This document shows, piece by piece, positions 1 to 13,300 of a stretch of 64,000 nucleotides of DNA. The notes beneath the pieces were generated by a model. It saw nothing but the letters and a program-made list of their open reading frames with translations. It had not been told where the DNA came from and searched no databases. The stretch spans positions 160,028-224,027 of the forward strand of contig VWZL01002222.1 in assembly GCA_013396915.1 (NCBI GenBank). Reading direction: 5' to 3'. Each line of letters starts with the position of its first letter. The first letter of the stretch is position 1. This DNA is from Stercorarius parasiticus. Its lineage: Eukaryota; Chordata; Aves; Charadriiformes; Stercorariidae. The position numbers and the translations under genes were made by a program.

Positions 1-3000
1 TACGCATATGGCTGGATGATCAGTGGGGAATCATCTGGCTCATTAGGTATCCCTCAGGCCTCAGCATTGCAAGATTTTGTTTAAAGAGCCTTTAGATGTA
101 GAAGTGTTTCATGTTTCACAATCATTGCCTGATGGATGAGGAGTGGATTTGACTCTGCTAGGTGGCTGCCTAGCTACTAGGCACTGCAGTGTCAGGTATA
201 TGTTCAAGAACACAACACATATGAAATTGTTAGGTCAAACCATACTAAGAAAGAAACTAATGGCATAAGTTACTGTAAAAGATACTGAGATGGTTCATAG
301 GGAAGAAAGAGAGAACACATGAATGCCTAAAGGCATGAATCAGACTAAACTACAGGGGACTAACCTATAGGGTCAAGTGTCCTTTCCCTCTCCAGTCAGT
401 TATTCACAGTAAAAAAAAAATACTAGCTCGGCAGCTAACCCCTCCCCCCACTTCTTGGAGTAGTTTTTACGAGATGAGATATCTTCTTGGTAAAATTACA
501 TGAGATTTCAATATTGTGAGAAAAACAGCAGAGAAATGGAAGTTTTTTCAAAAAACACTCCTTGTGTACAAATGCTACTGAAATCCTAGAATATATACTA
601 ATTATAAATTATCTTGGGCAATTTGGCTTGCATATTTTAAGGAGAGAAAAAGAGAACACTGAAACTGGAAGAGTCTCTTTGAGCTACTGAACTTGCTCCT
701 CTTCACAGAGTACATCAAACTGACTATAATTAACTAAGCAGTAATTAAAACCTCCAGAAAGGATGTTGTACTATAGTTGTGGAGAGGAAAATCTTGTAGC
801 ATAGTATTTTCACACCCAGGAAGAATCAGTATCAATGAACCAACTGCTGAAAGCAACTACAGAGACCAACAAAAATGAGAAAAGTAAGGTCAGTGAGACA
901 GCACTTCTGAGATACAATGAAAAGACACTCTATTGATAGGAGGAAAGCCAACAATAAAGAACACCAGTTCCATATTTTATTCCCATTTTCACTGGCAATG
1001 CTTTCCTCGATGGTAGGAAAAAGAAACACAAAAAAATCCTTCAACCTCTTGCCAGCAGATATGATAATCAGAGCATAAATGCAAGTATGAATAGATGGAC
1101 AGACAACAATCCATGCCAAGTTTACCTGTTTGACCACAGATGCCAGTAAGGTTACCTTCCACCAAACTTAAGTCTAAAGAGAAACTCTGGTGTAAAAGAT
1201 GTTGCTGAAGTTCCACTCAGGCATTTAGGTCCCATTGCTGGGTTGCTGTTTACCTGACGCGCCTTAAAAGCAGTTAAAACTCCTTCATGTAAAATAAGGT
1301 TCAGAGAGTGCCCCACAAGATCTTCCTGAAAAGCATATGTTGTACCTGAAAAACAAAGATGGTACCTTCCCATATGCAATGACAGCCAGAGGATGTGCCA
1401 CGGACTGAGACAAAGATGACCACCCTTTCCTGCTCTTTGCAGACTTCTGTGTGTAGGACAGTGATGATACCGTATACCATGCACAGTTCCAGACTGCAGA
1501 CCACAACAGGGCATCCTCTTCCTAGCCATACGTCACAAGTTTTAGGTATTTCTTACCTAAGTAAACATGAGTGTGCTGTTCCAGATTTTCAGCTTTGTTA
1601 AAGGGCTTGAATTCAGGCACACCAAGTTTTTCTGATGAGAGTGGTAGAGTGGGAACCTTCTTTTTTCTACTCACCAGAAAGGGAACTACAAGATTGAGGT
1701 CCTGCCGCTGGGGTTCAGGAGCGCCCGAGCAAATAGACTGCGATCACTGCCCTGCTTGCACCAGGGACCACACATAACAGCCTCTCAGAGATGCCACCTT
1801 GTGAGCCTCATAGGGCTGCTCACAGCTATGCCTGGTCTCCCTTTCTATTCATCAGTTATTTTCATCTCACACCAAGGCTTAAGGAACATAATTCCTTGGC
1901 TTCACAAACACAGCCCACCACAGCTGCTTACTCTGAATCTTCAAGTGTTTTCACTCTCTGCACTGTGACTATGTCCTGGCATTCACCATCATTGACTTCA
2001 CAACCCAATCTCTGGCTATACCATGAGCCCTTTCTTCACCGCGCTTTCAAGAAAATTCTTTTATATTAAATGCTAAGATGAACTAATGACTTCTGTGAGA
2101 GCTTGATTTACCAAAAGACTAATCAGACAACAATTGAATTGACACTCTGCTGAAGAGGCCCTTGAAGTTTCATCTGAACAGGTTACCAGCATCACTGCTG
2201 CTTCTTTTTCCTGCTAACAGAGCCACTGAAAGTTATTAGAAGTACTGTGTGCTTTTCTCTGCTAGCTTGATTTCCTCATTTGGAAACTTTATATCTTTTC
2301 TGAAGATAGCTCCTGGCTCTTTCTCTCCAATCCTGGACAGACTATTTGAATGAGAAGGAGAAAAATAATAAAAAAGCACAGTAACAATGACCCCTCCCCT
2401 TTATTCGAATTTCTCAGCTCTCAAAGCCTTGAATATACTTTAGAGAAGGTGGTAACCTTTTTAAATTAACTTTGCCTTCTACTCCCACACAGCAAAAATG
2501 ACCTTACCTCAGGACTAACTAAATTGCACCCATTAATGATCTCTGAAAGGTATAGACATCACAGGCTGGTGACTTCGCCCTGTTTTCTGATCAGGATAAT
2601 GACTACATCTTCCTTCTATGACTCTTCTCAACACTTTGAAAATGTGTAATATTACAAATAATAGGGATGTGAATTTCTGTTGCATAACTGAATAAGAATC
2701 ACAAGCATGTGAGTTAAATGTTCAGCAGCAATTATATATCCAATAATAAATGAGGTCAAATAAAACAAGAAACTCACTACCGGAAACTTAAATGCTCTTT
2801 ATTTACATCAGAATTTTTACCATTATTGTGCTCATGCATAGCTAAGTACAATTTGAGGCACGCATTATGTTGAAACAAAGTATTGATTGCCAGATGTCTT
2901 CTGGTTGCAATGTTCCTCATTCAAAATTTGTCTTAGACCAATTTACCAAATATTTCTTGGAAAACACATGATTACTTGCATATACTTCCTTGTGACACAC

Positions 3001-5634
3001 TGCCAGCAGTTCTGCACAGCAAATTCATGGGAAGACTGACTTATAAGGTGCCTATTCATTTACTCCAGGTCCTCAACGTACCTGTAAAATTCCTAGCTGA
3101 GATAAGATTAAGGTTTAAAAATGCTAGGTATCAAATAATTCATCCTGCAGTTCATGCTTGTATGATACCCAGCCCAAAATACTGTAGGAAAGCTCAACGC
3201 AAGACGTTATTGGAGGGAAGGTGATTTGATTAAAAAAAAACAACTATACTACAACATGTGTGTCCAGCAGTCAGACACTAGGACAGACACTAGGAGCTGT
3301 GCCTCCAGGTGCCCTATCCAACTGCCAAGCACTAGGACAGACATACCCAGATGGTGTCTTCAGACTTTTTGGAAAGACACGAAGGACAAGAGACGCCAGC
3401 TACTGAGTTGTCAATGCTTACCGGGGTCTTCTCAGACTGCTGATCATGTACAGGGTTTGGATGTGTTTTTTGTAGCTCATAGGAGCTGACAGAAATCAGT
3501 CTCTCCATCCTGTCCCACTTATCAGTCATCCAATTTTATCCGCTGGCCTCCATCTCCTGATCTGCATGTCCTGACAAGTGGCAGGTAGATGTGTGCTTGG
3601 ATCTTAATGAAAGGTTAATCTAGGTGCCAGAGGTGCCATCAACATGTGCCATTCTTTCACCCCTACTGCCAGTCTTTCCTTCACACCCAGAGTCTCCCAT
3701 TCTTTCTCGATTCCCCCCAGTCCTATCATTGCTCTTATGATTTTCTGCAATATCAGCATCAAGGGTTTGGGAAACATGAGTCAGAAATAGGATAGCTCTC
3801 TCATTCCTAATTAATGGGTCTACCTTTGTAAGCTAATGGCGTCTCTTTGCTTGTCTTTGCCCAAAGTCTAAAGAATGACTCTTACACAGCAGTGGGAGCA
3901 AATGGGAGGACACTATCATTACCACTGCTTGGTAACATCCATAAAGGGTAAAAAGGGTTGAAGGCTCAAGGCATGTCACATGGTGCCCTGTCATCAATTA
4001 ATTTATTCCAGGAAGCGGTGGTCCTCAATCTATAGCAGAGGAAAACAAACATCAGCAAGGTGACCTTGAGATGTTCTTAAGGCAGAAGATCTGCACCATC
4101 TAGAGATCTATTTCAAGGTGAACCTTGGGAATTAGATGAGAAAGGGTCACATACTCATAGCTCTTCCCAAAGGGTGCCGTGAAAGAGGTCTTTAGAGTCA
4201 GTTTCAGTCAACTGTGAACAATGGTTTCCTCTCCAAAAAGCCTGGCTCCTATATTTTCACACCACATTCTGTAACTTGAATCTATATTTAATTCATTTTT
4301 TCCCTTCAGACTACAGGGTATTTAGCCATCTGTGACATGGTTACACCAGCTACCAGATTCCCTTTCTACTATGAATGCTGACAATTCAATAAAGTCTAAT
4401 TGACTACCTTTTTAGAAGGACCCAGATTAAGAATAATTAGCACACAAATGAGTAATGCTCAAGATTCCAGTGATGTAGTGATTTGATCAAATTCAGCATA
4501 CCTTAGGGGAGATATACTGAGCAGCAGTATAAATAATAATCATATTTATTGCAAGAAAAACACACAACAGACATCTTATATTTACATGCTCACATTCCTT
4601 ATTAATTGAAGATTAGCCTCAGAAAAAAAAAGGCATTGTGAGGAAATTAAGAAATCCTTTAATTAATCATGATTTGGAAAGTAAAGAAAACATTCGTACA
4701 GTTAAGTGTCAAGAAAGACAACAGTGATACAATACTGACGGAAAGAGCTAGGTCCTGGCTAATACAATATGGATGGATCAACTCTACACCTAGAAAGAGG
4801 TACTTACCTGCATGGCCATCAGTGTGTCTGTGCACACACTCAGACACACATATGCCATTAATCATGTGTTCCTGTGGAGGCATCCACGTAGCTAGGCTGA
4901 AAGGGAGTCTGGCAAGGATAGCTGCCTACATTAAGGACCAGAGAGAAAAAAGGAGCACCAATGAGCCCAAGCTGACCTTCTTTCTTAGAGCTGATAGGTA
5001 GAAGTCATTGAGAAGCAAAGAAGAAGGTCTAGCACATCCTAAATACATGTACTGATAATATTTAACAAGAAAAGTGGTGAAGTATTTCCATCATAGTGGA
5101 TTTTTGCTTTGACATTGGGTGAGAAGTGTGCAGCATGGAGGTGCTGCGCGGTCACAGCAAGCTTGCCTTCTTGCAGTCCTGCAGGAAGTATCTTGTGATT
5201 TACATTACCAGAAATGGAGCCTTCCCACCATGGAGTCTGGTAACACTGCCAGTGTGATGCAAGTCTGTGATGGACAGCACTGCCAGTGATGTCCAAGTAC
5301 CTTACTGGAGCTCTTGGACCCCATGCACTGCAGCACCATGAAACCATAACCTGCCTCTCCCCCTCCACTGCTGCAGGGCAGCAGCAGCAGGAGAGGACTG
5401 CTGTCACTTCCACAACCACTCCTGTGCACCCGGATGCAGCACAAGTGGGATCCAGCACATACCAAAACAGGGAGACAGAGCACAGAGGAGCTGTCAGCCT
5501 GCTGGCCCCAAAATAGACGTGCTCCCTGAAGTGTTAATACAGACCTCGCCATCAGATATCTCAGAGCTTCTCCTCAGTGCCAGAGGACTACCACCCTTGC
5601 GATACCCCAGTGGGGTGTGGAGGAGGAAGAGTTA
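1..5634. other. Non-coding unique sequence, no gene seen
   Basis: I see no gene here. All open frames are at most about 140 codons, lack recognisable domains, and overlap in conflicting frames on both strands, as expected by chance in AT-leaning vertebrate DNA. Minor contents are a 10-base A run near 411-420 and short tandem copies of a 'gacactaggaca' motif at 3274-3297, with a third copy near 3330. No CR1 motif, tRNA-like fold or promoter signature was recognised. It could be intergenic or intronic. Confidence 0.6.
3274..3342. repeat. Short 12-bp tandem motif with a displaced third copy
   Basis: The motif gacactagga(c/g) occurs twice head to tail at 3274-3297. A third copy, cactaggacagac, lies at 3330-3342. 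It is a small local duplication with no recognised family or function. Confidence 0.6.
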
Positions 5635-5705
5635 AACTTCATTTTACAGAAGGAGGGTGATGCACCCAGCAGATTCGGAGACTTGCCTAAGGTGGGAGTG
5701 TCAGC
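5635..5705. repeat. Possible MIR-like ancient SINE trace
   Basis: The segment reads 'cttcattttacagaaggag', then a 'gacttgcctaaggt' block about 40 bases later. Order and spacing resemble the MIR SINE core (cattttacagatgaggaaactga, then gacttgcccaaggtcac). Divergence is high and only about 70 bases can be followed. The resemblance is from memory and may be chance. If real, it predates the bird-mammal split. Confidence 0.35.
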
Positions 5706-8700
5706 CCACTAAACTGTTGACTCCACATTATGTTGCAGCTTTACAACTCTCATTATTTAGTCTTATACTGAAAATTCAGCCACATTATTAATGTAATTCA
5801 TTTCAAACAACACCAGCTGGTCATGATGAAGTTCTCATTAAAATATATCACCATGATAGTTTATATATATATATATATCACAGGTGGGCTGTACCTCTCA
5901 ACAAAGAAAGTCTGCTCTTACTAATACAGTCACTTCAGTGGATGTACTTAAGTTAAGCCACACTGGCAAGCAAGACACGAATTGGGCTGCTGCATGCACA
6001 CAGATGTTGCCTTTTTTCATGCCCAGCCTTGCAACATCTGGACGAGTGTCTCCCCTTGTTTGTGTTGCAGTAATTTGGTTCACTGTGAAAACACCAGGAA
6101 TCTACAGGAGATACCATCTGTCCCTTCAGGGCTTTGGGAAAGAGATGGGAAAGGCACTGGAAATAGGCAGAATCACACTGTGTCCCAGCTGAAGGGTGGC
6201 TGTGCTCATGCAGGCTCTCCTATGTGCTCTCCTTTGGCATAACACAGAACTCAGACTGAGGGTTGGAGTGAGGGGAGATAGATGGGAAACTCAAGTGAAG
6301 ACTTAGCCTCCATGAGATCATTTAAGAGTATTCAGAAATGCACTAAATGTCTTCTGGCCAATGCTGGGGATAAGAAGAGATCTTTGATCTTAGTCAATGT
6401 CACCCCTACAATTTAAGACCTTTGCAGTGCAATATCTGTAATGGGAGATCTCTATGCTGGATCTGCTCTGTGAGGAGCATCTGACCAGGTTATTTCCTAG
6501 AAGTTACTCCTTTCTACCTAAAGTATTCAGTGAATCCAGCTTTCACTCTATAAAATATAGAAACGTGGTCAGGAAATGAGCTAGTTTTGGACTGTTTTTT
6601 TGTCTTTTTCTTACTGTCATGGCACAACTTCTATGGTTGATATTTTTAGCATGGAACAGGCTGTAGATGTGTTTCAGAGAGGGGAGATGCCTTCCAAGGA
6701 GATATCTCTAGCTGGTTGAGATGGAAAGCAAGGACAACCTTGTCTCATAGAGGGGAAAAAATGCATTAATTTTTGGCAGCATTTCAGACAAGATCTTTTA
6801 TTTAGTTAGGTTTTTTCCTCTTCTGTAAAGTTCACTCAGCATTGTCTCCATTACTAAGCAGGCATGCTTACTGAAAACTGCCAATTTAGTCCACCCTATA
6901 TTTAGATCCAGGAAGTTTTATTTTACTTTATCATTAATGATATCTTTTGCAAATGATAAGAGAACACTCTTGGTTCCATACTACCACAAATCTTTCATTT
7001 GTGGTAGCTAATGAAAGTTTAAAACCTATTAGATTACAGAAAGCAGGGGTAAAAGTGTGTCTAAATACAGACCTACCTCCTCATTGGCAAGTTAATGACA
7101 GTATTACCAGTGACCTCCCAAAACCTTCTACCCCAAAATTCCCTCTTAAAAGTTACGTACTGTAGACCTCACTATAAATGTGAGTGGTGGTATATCTTCC
7201 TACTGGGCCAAGTATACTACATGGAGGGGTCACTAACTGCAAATTTATTTTTCTACATAGCATCAGTAAAGTCTCAAAATAGTCTTTAAGAGAGGCTTAA
7301 CTGGTGCATAAAATCTTGCTGACACTTTAATAGAGCCTGGGGGGCTCGGTTTTGACAAACTCTCTATTGCAAAGGGTAATAGGAGCCTGTTAAAACTCAG
7401 GTGAAGCTGAAGCATGTATGCTAAAAACATATGTGAATAAGAACAGGGCCAGAGCAAAATACAGAAAAGGAAGGTTGGTAGCACTACTAACCTTGACATA
7501 AAGACATCCATGAAACAGAGCACCACATGAATGCAGCCTTAGCACTATACATGAACCTGGCTCAAGCTAACTTTAGTGCCTTTGGATGCACAGCAACACT
7601 TATCACCCGGACTATCAAACTGGTCTATCAACCTAGTCAGACTAACCAGATCCCAAGGAACGTGGAGCTGACTCTGTTCAAAAGTAGTTACCTACCAGCC
7701 AGTTTACCTGGGAAATGTTCCTTCTCCAAGTAAGTAAATTTCTTTTCCTAGGTCCCCAGATTTGGAAGGGAGTCCAAGTCCCAAAGCTAGAAGGAAATAC
7801 ATTCACCACACCCCAACGATGCAAAATTCAACGTCCTTGGTATCTGTACCAGAGAGAGTTTCACAGAGATATAAAAGCAAGAATCCTAGTTTCACAGGAA
7901 GACAAGCCATTCTTCACTTGCAGCCACGGTCTCCTAGCCTTTCAGATCTGTTTCCCAAATTGGTTTTACACAGGTATCATCACAAAGGTAAGCACATAGA
8001 GGAGGAGAAAATACTCTGCTCTTTGAGTGTCACTTTGAGGTAGCATCCCCTGCAATGCAGTATGCAAATCCTGCAGTTAAATCTCAGCTAGATAGTTTAC
8101 ATCAATCATTTAAAACAGTGTTTTTTCTTATCATAGTCTTTACACAAATCAACACTTGACAACTAAGATTTCTGGCCTTACAGCCCTAAAAGAAGCCCCC
8201 ACTTCTCACTATGTATTTCAAGGGTACGTTTTGAGATGCATGTGGCTCACACAGAAAACGTAACAAGAAGATACTGAGAGTTTGCTGCATTCCATCTAGG
8301 ATAGTCCCATCAATAACACACCAGTTCAAAATCATGCCAATAAAACCTCATTAAAGTACCATCCAGTTTGTCCCATGTTTATCATTAAAAGGGAGCTGGC
8401 ATATTTATATAAAGCTTCATTTTCAGACTGTGTAGCTTCATCAAAAACACAAAGAGAAAAAGAACAAAGCACTTCTTACAGCAGCTTGCAGGAGATAGTT
8501 TCAAAAAGGCTTTTTTATAGCTTTGGGGACTTGCTTTTGCACAGTGGTAGGGCCAGCCCACAAAAACCAACATGCTGGGTTTCATGTTTGGATAGAAGGC
8601 AGACCTGTCTAGCCCCATAATCTTTCATATAAGTATGGAATGACTCGTGACTCTTCCCCCTGTTTCAAGGCAAAGACAGGTGAAAGGGAAAGTAGAAGAA

Positions 8701-8889
8701 ACACAATTTGTGTGATAAGTGTACATAAATTTTAAAAGGGATTTTCAGGGGAAGGGTGGGAGTTTTGGGGAAATATATGTCTGTATGTGTATCCATGCAA
8801 TTCTTGATTATTTTGTTCATGTGAGCTTTCCTCTTGACTGAGGTGTATGAATTACTGTAGAAATATAAAAGTAGAAGTGCTCTCAAGAG
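5706..8889. other. Non-coding unique sequence, no gene seen
   Basis: I recognise no gene. The longest open frames (about 100 codons, near 5.9-6.2 kb) have no domain, conserved motif or consistent splice borders. Apart from the TA microsatellite at 5862-5878, I recognise no repeat. The right edge meets the old CR1 copy. Confidence 0.55.
5862..5878. repeat. TA dinucleotide microsatellite
   Basis: An uninterrupted run of alternating T and A lies directly in the sequence. It is a simple length-polymorphic tract and carries no coding signal. Confidence 0.95.
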
Positions 8890-10380
8890 GACATCTGTTC
8901 CACATCACTGACAGATGTCTGTCTGACCCATTTTCAGGTTTGGAAACAAGGATTCCAGAATATCCTTAGAAACCTGGTTCCAGTGCTCTACCATCCCCAG
9001 AGCAGCTATCTGAATTCTGTCCAATATGAGTATCTCTTGTTTCAGCTTACTCCATCCATTTCTTTTTACACCATTTTTAGACAGGGAGAGCAGGTAAGTG
9101 TTCTTTTCTTTATAACATTTTTAATAACATTTTTTGCATACTCTATGTGCATTATGCCTCTTTCCTTTCTGAGAAAAAATAACTCAGTTAATTCTGCTTT
9201 TCTTTCTGGAAGATGTTTTCTAAGCTTTGTTCTTTCTCCTTCCAAAAGGAGAATGATTTCCAAAACCTCTATACTTTAAAATGTGCCATCACCATTGGAC
9301 ACAGACATAGTATTCCCAGGTCTGGCCCCACTATGTGGGGCAGACCTAAATAGTTACTTCCCAGTTATTGACAATATTACTATTAATTCATACTGTCCTG
9401 GAATTTACTCTTCACACATCTTCACATTTCTGGATTAATTTTGTTTGTGCTCCGTGCTAAGCCTCGTTTCTGTAAACTGTGCATTTGTGCATTTGGTTTT
9501 TTCCTTCCTCAAAAGTAATACTTTGCACTTGTCTTTATTGAATTTCTTCCTATTGATTTTAGAGCCTTTCTTCAATTTATCAAGCTCATTTTATATTCAA
9601 ATCCTGTTCTCTAAAGTGTTTGCAGCCCCTCCTAGTTCAGTATCATATGCAATTTTTAAAAGTTTTCTACATATTCCATCATCAGAGATGAAAATATTGA
9701 ATAAACTGGACCTAAGACAGACCTCTGTGGTATCTTATTTGATATGTTTTCCCAGTTTGACAACAAACCATTGATAACTGCTTTACCGATAAGCCAAATT
9801 TTTCAAACAGTTTTGCACCCATCACTTAATAACTTCATCTTAACCATATTTCTCCAGTTTACTTATGAAAATGTCATGTGGATGTGTGTCAAAAGCCTCG
9901 CTAAAGTCAAGATCTATCACATCTGCTGCTTCCCCCTTATCCACTGGGCCAGTTACCCTGTCAAAGAAGGAAATTAGATTGCTTTGATGTGATTTGTTCT
10001 TGACAAACCCATGCTGGCTGTTTCTTATCACCTTATTTTCCTCTAGGTGTTTACAAATTGATTGTTCAATAATTTGCTCCTGCATTTTTCTCAGTATCAA
10101 AGTCAAGCTGACTGGCCTATAATTCCCTGGGTCTTCCTATTTCCCCTTTTTAAAGGTAGGTACTGTGTTTGCCTTTCTCCCCTCCCCCGGGACCTCACCC
10201 ATCCTCCATGAGCTCTCAGAGATAATTGCTAATAGTTCAGAGATCACTTCAGCTAGTTCCTGAAGTACTCCAGGGTGAATTTCATCAGGCCCTGCTGACT
10301 TGAATATATCTAGCTTATCTGAATATTCTTTAACCTGTGCACCTTTTTCCTGTAAATTAAACAACTTTCTGCCCAGCGTG
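8890..10380 (-). mobile_element. Old, degenerate CR1-type LINE copy (ORF2 part and 3' region)
   Basis: Read on the minus strand, the segment follows ORF2 of the chicken repeat 1 (CR1) family, a non-LTR retrotransposon. From right to left it shows the RT N-terminal part (SAGPDEIHPGVLQEL), then EDPGNYRPVSL, then SQHGFVK, then LDFSEAFDT, a worn active-site region, then NRKKFNKDKCKVLLL. The left 400 bases match, from memory, the antisense of an old CR1 tail ('caaggattccagaatatcc', 'tccagtgctctaccatcc'). Several stops and small indels make it inactive. Its divergence is far greater than that of the copies at 32 and 42 kb, so it is much older. The exact ends are uncertain; the right edge may extend beyond 10,380. 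Confidence 0.85.
9440..10364 (-). pseudogene. CR1 ORF2 reverse-transcriptase remnant
   Basis: In the intact element this ORF2 protein nicks and reverse-transcribes its own RNA at genomic targets. From 10364 down to 9840 one frame stays readable, broken by a single TAG at 10137-10139 between FKKGK and EDPGNYRPVSL. It contains QHGFVKNKSHQSNLISFFD and the RT motif LDFSEAFDT (codons within 9888-9910). Further left, stops and frame changes accumulate. The catalytic FADD box of the family appears as AYDTEL (9633-9650), so one catalytic aspartate is lost. The GKCKVLHL block is recognisable as DKCKVLLL. The endonuclease domain is absent (5' truncation). No host function is implied. Confidence 0.8.
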
Positions 10381-13300
10381 TGTTATACAGTTTTTACACT
10401 CAAAGGCACTATTCCTAATACTGTAGTTTTAATTTATTTTGACTGGTAAAGCAGTTATCCTTCACTCCACAACGTCAATAAAGAAGAGCAGCTATATCCA
10501 GTAAATGCTCCCAAGGAACGACGGCCCTAAATCCAAACATATGATGTTTCAAAAGTGTCTGCTGTTCTGCCTCTGGAGACTAAGCACGCTGTAGGCACTG
10601 GCCTGCATGAAGCCCAGTTGGACTTCAGCACCCTCTTATGCTCTCAAAGCTTGATTAAAGGCAGGTCCAGGGCAGATCTACTTGCAGAACCTCAGAATTC
10701 CAGCAGCTGCTTTTTACTTGGTCTGAGTGAAATCGGGCATCATCCCTTCCTCAACTATTTTTCCCAAACCTGGAAGCGTTTCCAAAACATGCAACCCACT
10801 TATATAATCAAGCTTCATATAAAATGCAGCAAGGCTGTCCAGCAGGAGATAAAACAAAAATATATTGATCTAGAATTATACCTACAGGGCTATACTGGTT
10901 CTCTTCCTCGAATAAGGTTTCTTCAAGCTAGTTTTGGCTACAGAATGACCTTTACTTATTGTTCTTCTGTTTTACGAGCTCTGCTCCTGTTTACAAAGCA
11001 GTCCTTACTCTGTCTCTCAAATGCACACTTGACATAGTTGCTGTACTTGCAATTAGGGCAGGAGAAGCCCCTTGTTCATGTTTTCCCCTTTGTCTCTTCT
11101 ACACAAGTATTTCTCACTAGGGACCTAAAAGACAAAATATTGATTTTTTTTTCTTTTTTTTTTTTTCCTAAATGGCTTGTTCTTTTTTATTATGTTATCC
11201 TAGTGGTTTTAATTTCTTACTGCCTACTTTGATGTAGCAACCTAAAGACAGCCAAAGATGAAGTTCTAACCCTAAGGCCTTGAAACAAAAGATACAGCAT
11301 CTTCTCTCTGCCCCTCAGAAACAGAAATAAAATGGCTTAGTTGAAAGAAATCCACAGCAAGGAGGGTGTGAAGAAACCTTTCAATTTCCTTACCTGTCGA
11401 TTAACACAAAGGATGCACCTTGGACACTGGAATGGCCTTTTTCACAAGCAGGAATGCATCTTTCAAACTATCCATAGGCTACAAAATTATCCTGACTCCA
11501 ACTGCACGGTGAGCTTCGTCATGGTCAATGCTGTGGGTACTAGGGGGAGCCTCAGGGAAGAAACCTGTGCACAAGATCGGTTCAGGGCTGGCACGTGGCA
11601 GCAGCAAATGAAGGAACTGTGAGCAACCACATTTCACAAGCTTGCAAGTGTATCATCCGTAACTCAAGTGGGGATTCCTTGAAAAATATGATCCTCCCAC
11701 TGCTTTTATACTCAAGGACAGCATCACTAAGTTAAAGGCTTCTGAGTGAAAAGTGCTGCAAGATACTTAATTTCAAGAAAGAAATTAGTGGGGGGAAGGT
11801 CTCTGAGGTCAAAGATTGCAGAAATAACCAGTGGTGCCACCCATAAGCTGTGTCTGTACTTCAGTAGTCACAGAGTGAGTCAGACTGGACCGTAGGAAGG
11901 CTCCAGTTCACCCCACGCAAAGCAAAAGCTAACAGGAGCAGATTCTCACCCAGGATGGATATCCCATGGCTGCTCTGTGCAAGCCATTCCCAGGTCAGGC
12001 CACTCTTCCAGGGACCGAATGTGCCCTCTTTGCCCCAGTGCAGCATCTCCTTTTGCAAGCTATGTCCCTGCACTCCGTCAGTGTGTCCCTCCAGGGAGAG
12101 CCCTGCTGCTGGTCCTTCTTGCCCACATGGTTTTCTCTACAGCTGTCCTGGTCCTCTGTGTGGGTCTGTCCCACCCCTGGCACAGGTTTTTGCATTTGCC
12201 TTTTCTGAACTTTGTGAGGTTCCTGTCAGTTCATTTCTTCACTTACCCTGAACCTTATCTGTCATTTACCTGTCACTTACCGTAGGTCACTTGCTACTTC
12301 TGCACTGGGATCAGCCAGCAACAATCCCACAGAGAGACAGAAATGCCGGACGAGAGACATGGAGCCAATATCCCATAAAATAGACAACAAGGCAGAAAAC
12401 AGGCAGGATAATAGGGTAAATGCCAATGGATGATACAGAGACTCATCAAGAGCTAGTAGGGAGTGCAGTGACATAAAACTGCCAGAACTTCAGTCTTGCC
12501 AGTCCCTGACATGATACCACCAGAGCCACTGATAGTAACAAGAGCTGTTGCAAGGAATCTTGGCAGGGAGAAAACAACTTTAATGGTGTTAAACTCTTCT
12601 CTCATTCCCACAATGATCCATCCAGTCTAGGACTGACTTTTACAAATAAGAAAGCCTGGAGGAGTGCTCTCTAAGATGTAATGGTGCTGTAGAGAAAGGA
12701 CTCATTTTTCTTAGCTGTAAGACACTTCTATTCCAGAAAGAAATAAACCTCAAAAATGTTAATTGCAGCCAAAAATCACAGACATAAACTGACAGTAAGC
12801 TCTGAAGATGCTTTTTCATGAGAGAAAATGGAATGCGCAAGAGCAGAGGAGCACATTCGTATCTGGACCCATATCTAAGGTTCCTTTCCATTTATGAGGA
12901 GTGAGGATTGGAAGCTGAGCTGCAGTTCAGGCCAAGCACAGCTCCAGCAGGACTGGGAACAGTGGAAAATATAGAAATTATGTTCAACTTCAGCACAGAT
13001 TAGTGATAAATATAATGATTCATGTACTCTAGAAGCAGAGAGATCATGCTTATTGCAACACACAAAAAAGAACAATTCCACAAAAATATGTTCTGCAATA
13101 AAACCAGACAACCTGCTTTCTAGCATTAGTTGCAAAAAGAGGCTTCCATTAATGACTCTGAAATAAAAGCACAAGCAATTCACAGCCCTTGAAATCATTC
13201 TATATCTGCTTTCTGTGATGAGAGCAGGCTCAATGTTTTCCCAAGCAGTGGGACTGTAGGTCACAACAAGTCACCTCTGGCCTTTATTTACAAGCACCTA

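Noticed and set aside
5039..5552. Overlapping 139- and 115-codon minus-strand frames with Cys- and Val-rich text
   Set aside because: The Cys run comes from a repeated ctgctg/cagcag composition, and several frames are open at once on both strands, which indicates base composition rather than coding.
10555..11037. 160-codon plus-strand open frame as a possible gene
   Set aside because: No domain, no recognisable homology and no convincing splice borders. Several chance frames in the window reach 130-160 codons.
11955..12285. GC-richer patch with four overlapping open frames, considered as an exon or CpG island
   Set aside because: CpG is not enriched, frames conflict, and no splice pair fits one frame clearly.
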